From: Pseudodesulfovibrio sp. JC047
GTDB taxonomy: Bacteria; Desulfobacterota; Desulfovibrionia; Desulfovibrionales; Desulfovibrionaceae
Assembly (NCBI RefSeq): GCF_010468615.1
Contig: NZ_WUEH01000003.1
Location: 124,001-188,000, forward strand
Direction: 5' to 3'
Length of the DNA: 64,000 nucleotides
Below the pieces are notes generated by a model that saw only the letters and a program-made list of their open reading frames with translations, made no database searches and was not told the origin of the DNA. Shown here piece by piece: positions 63,004 through 64,000 of this stretch (its first letter is position 1; each line of letters starts with the position of its first letter). The position numbers and the translations under genes were made by a program.

Positions 63004-64000
63004 ATGACCGCGAAAGCGGAACCACACACACGGGCATTCACCATCGCCCACGAAGTCAGAAAACGGATCAGGCTGCGGAGTCAACGGCTGTTCGACCCCG
63101 CACTTGATCTGAAATACCTTGAAGCGTTGGTGGAATCCCTACCCGGCGTGGAGTCGTCCCGGACCAACAAATGGGGATCGAGTATCGTCATCGAGTATGA
63201 CGGCAACCGGACAAACCGGGACCGCATCCTCAACCTGCTCGAAAATATTCCCGTGGACGCCTATATGCCCGACGGCATGAAAGCCGATCCCATTTCCCTG
63301 CCCACGGTCGTGGCGCAGGGGGCGGCTGCCGCACTCACCCCGTTCATGCCGCCGCAGGCCGCAGCCCCAACGAGTTGGCTCATGGGACTGCCCACCATGC
63401 TCGAAGGCCTTCATTCTCTGCTCTATGACGGAGTGAAAGTCGAAGTGCTCGATGCCTCAGCCGTGGCCTTTTCCCTGCTCAGACGAGACTACTTCACGGC
63501 CAATGCCATCGTGGCCATGCTCGGTTTGGGGTCCGCCATGGAGAACTGGACTGAAAAGAAATCCAACGATCTCCTGAAAAACCTCTTGCGTCCGCAAGTG
63601 GAAATGGTCTGGGTGGAACGGGATGCGCAAGAGAAACAGGTCAACTTCACCGATCTCATGGTCGGGGATCTGGTCATCTGCGGTTCTGGCGAACTCGTGC
63701 CCGTGGACGGCGTGGTCGTGGACGGAGACGCGGCCCTGAACCAAAGCTCCATCACCGGCGAATCCCTTCCAGTCCATGTTTCCACCGGGGATGACGTCCT
63801 TTCCGGAGCCGTGGTCGAAGACGGACGCATCAAGATTTCGGCCAACAACGTGGGGAACGAAACCAGCATGGCCCGCATCGGACGTTTTCTTGAAAACTCC
63901 CTGCGAACGCAATCAACATCACAGAAGAAAAGCGATGAACTGGCCGACAAACTGGTGCCGGTCACCTTTGCGCTTGGCCTTGGCCTGTTTGCCATGACCC
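63004..64000 (+). CDS. Second heavy-metal P-type ATPase (partial, cut by window)
   Basis: An open frame of 332 codons running off the window end. The start shows TIAHEVRKRIRLR (residues 13-25), a variant of the motif in the two upstream proteins, in an HMA-like domain, then helices and an actuator domain with intact TGES (251-254) and the conserved GDLVICGSGELVPVDG. The phosphorylation, CPC-type and nucleotide domains lie beyond 64000. GGAG six bases before the ATG. Two P-type ATPases in one operon suggests that one is catalytic for transport and the other specialised. Confidence 0.75.
   Translation, partial: MTAKAEPHTRAFTIAHEVRKRIRLRSQRLFDPALDLKYLEALVESLPGVESSRTNKWGSSIVIEYDGNRTNRDRILNLLENIPVDAYMPDGMKADPISLPTVVAQGAAAALTPFMPPQAAAPTSWLMGLPTMLEGLHSLLYDGVKVEVLDASAVAFSLLRRDYFTANAIVAMLGLGSAMENWTEKKSNDLLKNLLRPQVEMVWVERDAQEKQVNFTDLMVGDLVICGSGELVPVDGVVVDGDAALNQSSITGESLPVHVSTGDDVLSGAVVEDGRIKISANNVGNETSMARIGRFLENSLRTQSTSQKKSDELADKLVPVTFALGLGLFAMT

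Noticed and set aside
58616-64000. Copper or zinc export operon
   Set aside because: No chaperone, CsoR, CueR or ZntR-type gene is present, HMA domains lack CxxC, and the accessory proteins fit a compartment-building role better.

Overview
The window looks like a piece of chromosome from an anaerobic sulfate-reducing deltaproteobacterium, most likely a Desulfovibrio/Pseudodesulfovibrio-type organism. The pointers are a four-subunit 2-oxoacid:ferredoxin oxidoreductase, ferredoxin- and ETF-centred redox genes, a reductive dehalogenase, a predicted iron-storage (ferrosome-like) P-type ATPase cluster, LarA-type hydroxyacid racemase, LytTR and sigma-54 regulators, and moderately GC-rich coding sequence with AT-rich promoter gaps. 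This is an inference from gene content; no rRNA or tRNA gene was seen.

Layout. 0-15 kb is mostly housekeeping: a secreted FG-GAP repeat protein, methylglyoxal synthase, two SAM methyltransferases around a MarR regulator, RsgA, acetyl-CoA synthetase with a LytTR regulator, a glycosyltransferase, a TatD nuclease, and the mtnN-luxS pair that recycles S-adenosylhomocysteine, with a divergent LysR gene. 15.2-27.1 kb is one long minus-strand catabolic block (ferredoxin, KorABC, SucCD, FAD hydroxyacid dehydrogenase, Fe-S partner, dicarboxylate transporter, LarA-like racemase) headed by a FadR/GntR-type regulator and a perfect 35-bp operator-like palindrome. Read as a pathway it fits uptake and racemisation of 2-hydroxyglutarate, oxidation to 2-oxoglutarate, then succinyl-CoA and succinate with ATP and reduced ferredoxin. 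27.2-33.4 kb holds dgkA-eptA (lipid A phosphoethanolamine transfer and diacylglycerol recycling), a Tat-exported amidohydrolase, a TetR regulator and a metallo-hydrolase.

33.8-46.5 kb is a carnitine/crotonobetaine reduction locus (caiT, caiA, caiB, caiC, fixA, fixB, fixC, fixX) very similar to the enterobacterial one, but caiD (crotonase) is absent and a double-hotdog MaoC/hydratase-2 gene sits in its place; an SSS-family symporter with a 42-residue accessory protein is inserted between fixB and fixC. 46.7-51.6 kb has yhdT-panF (pantothenate uptake), an SGNH hydrolase, AraC-LysE and a DUF3861 protein. 51.7-56.8 kb is a reductive dehalogenase operon (rdhA, rdhB, rdhC and a small membrane protein) with a recognisable sigma-54 promoter, an upstream palindrome and a divergent GAF-AAA+-Fis activator.

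58.3-64.0 kb is a run of seven close-packed genes running off the window: two heavy-metal type P-type ATPases, a small HMA-like protein, and four low-complexity or glycine-zipper membrane proteins. Three of these proteins share an N-terminal TIxHxVPGRIR-like motif. The arrangement matches what I recall of fez (ferrosome) clusters that build intracellular iron-storage compartments. Two identical dyads in the 400-bp leader may be the control sites.
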